Assembly (NCBI GenBank): GCA_030141605.1 | Contig: JAQGDQ010001122.1 | Span: 1 to 61,069 of the forward strand | Length of the DNA: 61,069 nt | Direction of reading: 5' to 3' | Source: Tubiluchus corallicola | Taxonomy: Eukaryota; Priapulida; Priapulimorpha; Priapulimorphida; Tubiluchidae | Shown here: one piece after another, positions 1 to 61,069 of the stretch | Layout of the letters: each line of letters begins with the position of its first letter | Position numbering within the stretch: position 1 is the first letter of the stretch | Notes under the pieces: generated by a model | Told to the model about the DNA's origin: nothing | Databases searched by the model: none | What the model saw: the letters and a program-made list of their open reading frames with translations, nothing else | Made by a program: the position numbers and the translations under genes

Positions 1-2000
1 TTAATTATTTAAAATGCTTTCAGCAATTGGTAAAATTTTGTTGGCTCACCCTTCGGGGTGCGCCACTCACTAACCAAAAAACGTATTTTTAATCTTATTG
101 ACAAGATACAGTAATTGTAAATTTTACTTAGTTAGTTATGTGTGTGCTACGAATGCTCTAATTATTTTTTCAAACTTTACTTAGTGTTATCTAAACATGT
201 TTCAAATAAATTATCGGGAGTTTAAATTTACATGTTTTACACAGCACTACTGCCGACTCAAGACTTGTATGCAAAAAGGCAGTATGTAAGTTATATATAA
301 TTTTAAGATAATTTTTTTAGCTTTATGTAAGTGGAGGATTTTCTTGTGCTTTAACATACATATAGTATGTGCTATGAATATAGAAAGTAAGTACTCACAG
401 CTGGTTTTATGGCTGTCAGTTACATTGGTTACATAACTGGCTAGTAGAGCTGTGTAAAACATGGATGTTTAAAGGAAAACCAGCACCAATTTTAAACAAT
501 ACCTTAAAATGATTTTCCCGCTAAAATGGTTCGATTTCAAATACCGTAAGTCTTCGCTTTACGACCTCCCCCTGTTTAGCAACATTTCATTTTAACAACG
601 CTGAACATTTCACACCTTTTCCAGTAAGTCCTCATTTAACGACCCCCCCCCCCGTTTAGCGACATTTCATTTTAAAAATGCTGAACATTTGACACCTTTT
701 CCAGTAAATCCTCGCTTAACGACCGCCCCTTGTTTAGCGACATTTTATTTTAACAACGCTGAACATTTGACACCTTTTCCAGTAAATCCTTGCTTAACAA
801 CCTCCCCCCGTTTAGCAACATTTAATTTTAACAACGCTGAACATTTGACACCATTTCCACTAAGTCCTCGCTTAACGATGCTAATGCGTTCCAGCAAAAA
901 GCGATTTGAGCGAACGTCATTAAATGAAACCAAAACTTCCATAGAAACTAATGTAAAAAAATGGAGTTACATTCCAGTGGCAAAATCGATGCTGCTTAAA
1001 TCATATAAAATAAAAGTTTTATGAGTTTCCTTTTGGGTTCTACTAATTAATTTTTTCTGCTTACTTAAAAGGTGTCAAATGTTCAGCGTTGTTAAAATGA
1101 AATGTCGCTAAATGTAGGGAGGTCGTTAAGCGAGGACTTAGTGGAAATGGTGTCAAATGTTCAGCGTTGTTAAAATTAAATGTTGCTAAACGGGGGGAGG
1201 TTGTTAAGCAAGGATTTACTGGAAAAGGTGTCAAATGTTCAGCGTTGTTAAAATAAAATGTCGCTAAACAAGGGGCGGTCGTTAAGCGAGGATTTACTGG
1301 AAAAGGTGTCAAATGTTCAGCATTTTTAAAATGAAATGTCGCTAAACGGGGGGGGGGGTCGTTAAATGAGGACTTACTGGAAAAGGTGTGAAATGTTCAG
1401 CGTTGTTAAAATGAAATGTTGCTAAACAGGGGGAGGTCGTAAAGCGAAGACTTACGGTATTTGAAATCGAACCATTTTAGCGGGAAAATCATTTTAAGGT
1501 ATTGTTTAAAATTGGTGCTGGTTTTCCTTTAAACATCCATGTTTTACACAGCTCTACTAGCCAGTTATGTAACCAATGTAACTGACAGCCATAAAACCAG
1601 CTGTGAGTACTTACTTTCTATATTCATAGCACATACTATATGTATGTTAAAGCACAAGAAAATCCTCCACTTACATAAAGCTAAAAAAATTATCTTAAAA
1701 TTATATATAACTTACATACTGCCTTTTTGCATACAAGTCTTGAGTCGGCAGTAGTGCTGTGTAAAACATGTAAATTTAAACTCCCGATAATTTATTTGAA
1801 ACATGTTTAGATAACACTAAGTAAAGTTTGAAAAAATAATTAGAGCATTCGTAGCACACACATAACTAACTAAGTAAAATTTACAATTACTGTATCTTGT
1901 CAATAAGATTAAAAATACGTTTTTTGGTTAGTGAGTGGCGCACCCCGAAGGGTGAGCCAACAAAATTTTACCAATTGCTGAAAGCATTTTAAATAATTAA
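1..2000. repeat. giant palindrome (878 bp arms, 244 bp spacer)
   Basis: Positions x and 2001-x are complementary from 1/2000 to 878/1123. Every stretch I compared is identical, including an 11-base C/G run. The outer part matches a diverged single copy at 37268-37935, whose homology continues here to about 2300, so the left arm probably runs past the window edge. The inner part is tandem ~80 bp units resembling the end of the MITE at 2817-3517, and the spacer resembles that MITE's first ~180 bp. Confidence 0.9.
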
Positions 2001-2404
2001 TAATTTTCTTTTCTAGTTACATAAGTTTTTCAAGCAGGTAAGCGAAATGCTAAGTAACATAACTTTGCATGGAAAATTTTTTGGGATGTAATTTAACATT
2101 TCCTTTCTTCCCGTGATTTATGTTGTGCATGTATAATGTCATGTAATGGCGTTGTCAGAACAGTAATGCGGGAGATTTAAATGAAAATAAACAAAAAATC
2201 CTTACAACATGAGTATGATATACGCATAAAATTGCTATAAAGTAATATAATTTTCTTAAGATGATTTTCTGAGGCTTACTTTAGATACCCCTTTTTCTTG
2301 ACTTTCAAGATTACATGTAGATGAAATGAGTTGCACATGTGATCACGATACAAGTTTTTAAAGTCCAAAGTGCTGATCTAAAAGTAATTGTGTAAACTCC
2401 TTAC

Positions 2405-61069
<58,665 letters not shown>

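Noticed and set aside
689-1312. Matching 83-111 codon frames in the palindrome
   Set aside because: Mirror-image frames made by tandem MITE-end repeats; no coding features.

Overview
This is an animal (eukaryotic) genomic window, not a bacterial one. It is AT-rich and crowded with microsatellites, minisatellites and small non-autonomous DNA transposons, with GT-AG introns throughout. Almost the whole window is the interior of one very large gene on the minus strand. I could join 39 coding exons from 61069 down to 2405, with compatible intron phase at every junction and no stop codon: 7,948 bp, about 2,648 residues. The protein is a chain of fibronectin type III (FN3) domains with the usherin signature (W-x-x-P-x-x-x-N-G-x-I-x-x-Y followed by P-[FY]-T-x-Y-x-[YF]), interrupted once by a block of Cys-Cys doublets. 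That architecture, with the block about 15 FN3 domains before the window's 3' edge, fits usherin (USH2A). Both gene ends lie outside the window, so signal peptide, laminin domains, membrane segment and PDZ-binding tail are not seen. I cannot name the species; the divergence and intron content suggest a non-vertebrate metazoan.

Layout in gene order (high to low coordinates): 61069-33474 holds the end of one FN3, nine full FN3 domains and the first half of a tenth (exons 1-18). 31594-26412 holds the cysteine-rich block (exons 19-24; 37 Cys, 13 Cys-Cys pairs). 23772-2405 holds the second half of the tenth FN3 and then about 15 more (exons 25-39). Exons 33 (749 bp) and 37 (949 bp) each span several FN3 domains and look like intron-loss exons; the rest are 100-285 bp. 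1-2404 is intron occupied by a giant palindrome.

A second, small gene lies inside the 7 kb intron between exons 13 and 14, on the same strand (44449-44832). It is a 127-residue secreted cysteine-rich protein with a signal peptide, a hydrophobic C-terminus, a poly(A) signal and a splice acceptor abutting its ATG.

The introns hold a rich repeat collection: private minisatellite arrays with 28, 29, 39, 44, 47, 52 and 68 bp units; (CAT)n, (AAT)n, (CAA/CAG)n, (GA)n and a two-part pentanucleotide array; two hAT-type MITEs with perfect 8 bp target duplications; a pogo/Tigger-type MITE that still encodes a transposase tail; several other TA- or TTAA-flanked MITEs; a 5S-rRNA-derived SINE with an 11 bp target duplication; LINE fragments; and a palindrome with apparently identical 878 bp arms. 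The least ordinary signal is that at three exons (3, 18, 31) the downstream intron contains decayed copies of the exon's own 3' end, in two cases with its 5' splice site, as if exon/intron boundaries had been seeds for tandem amplification.
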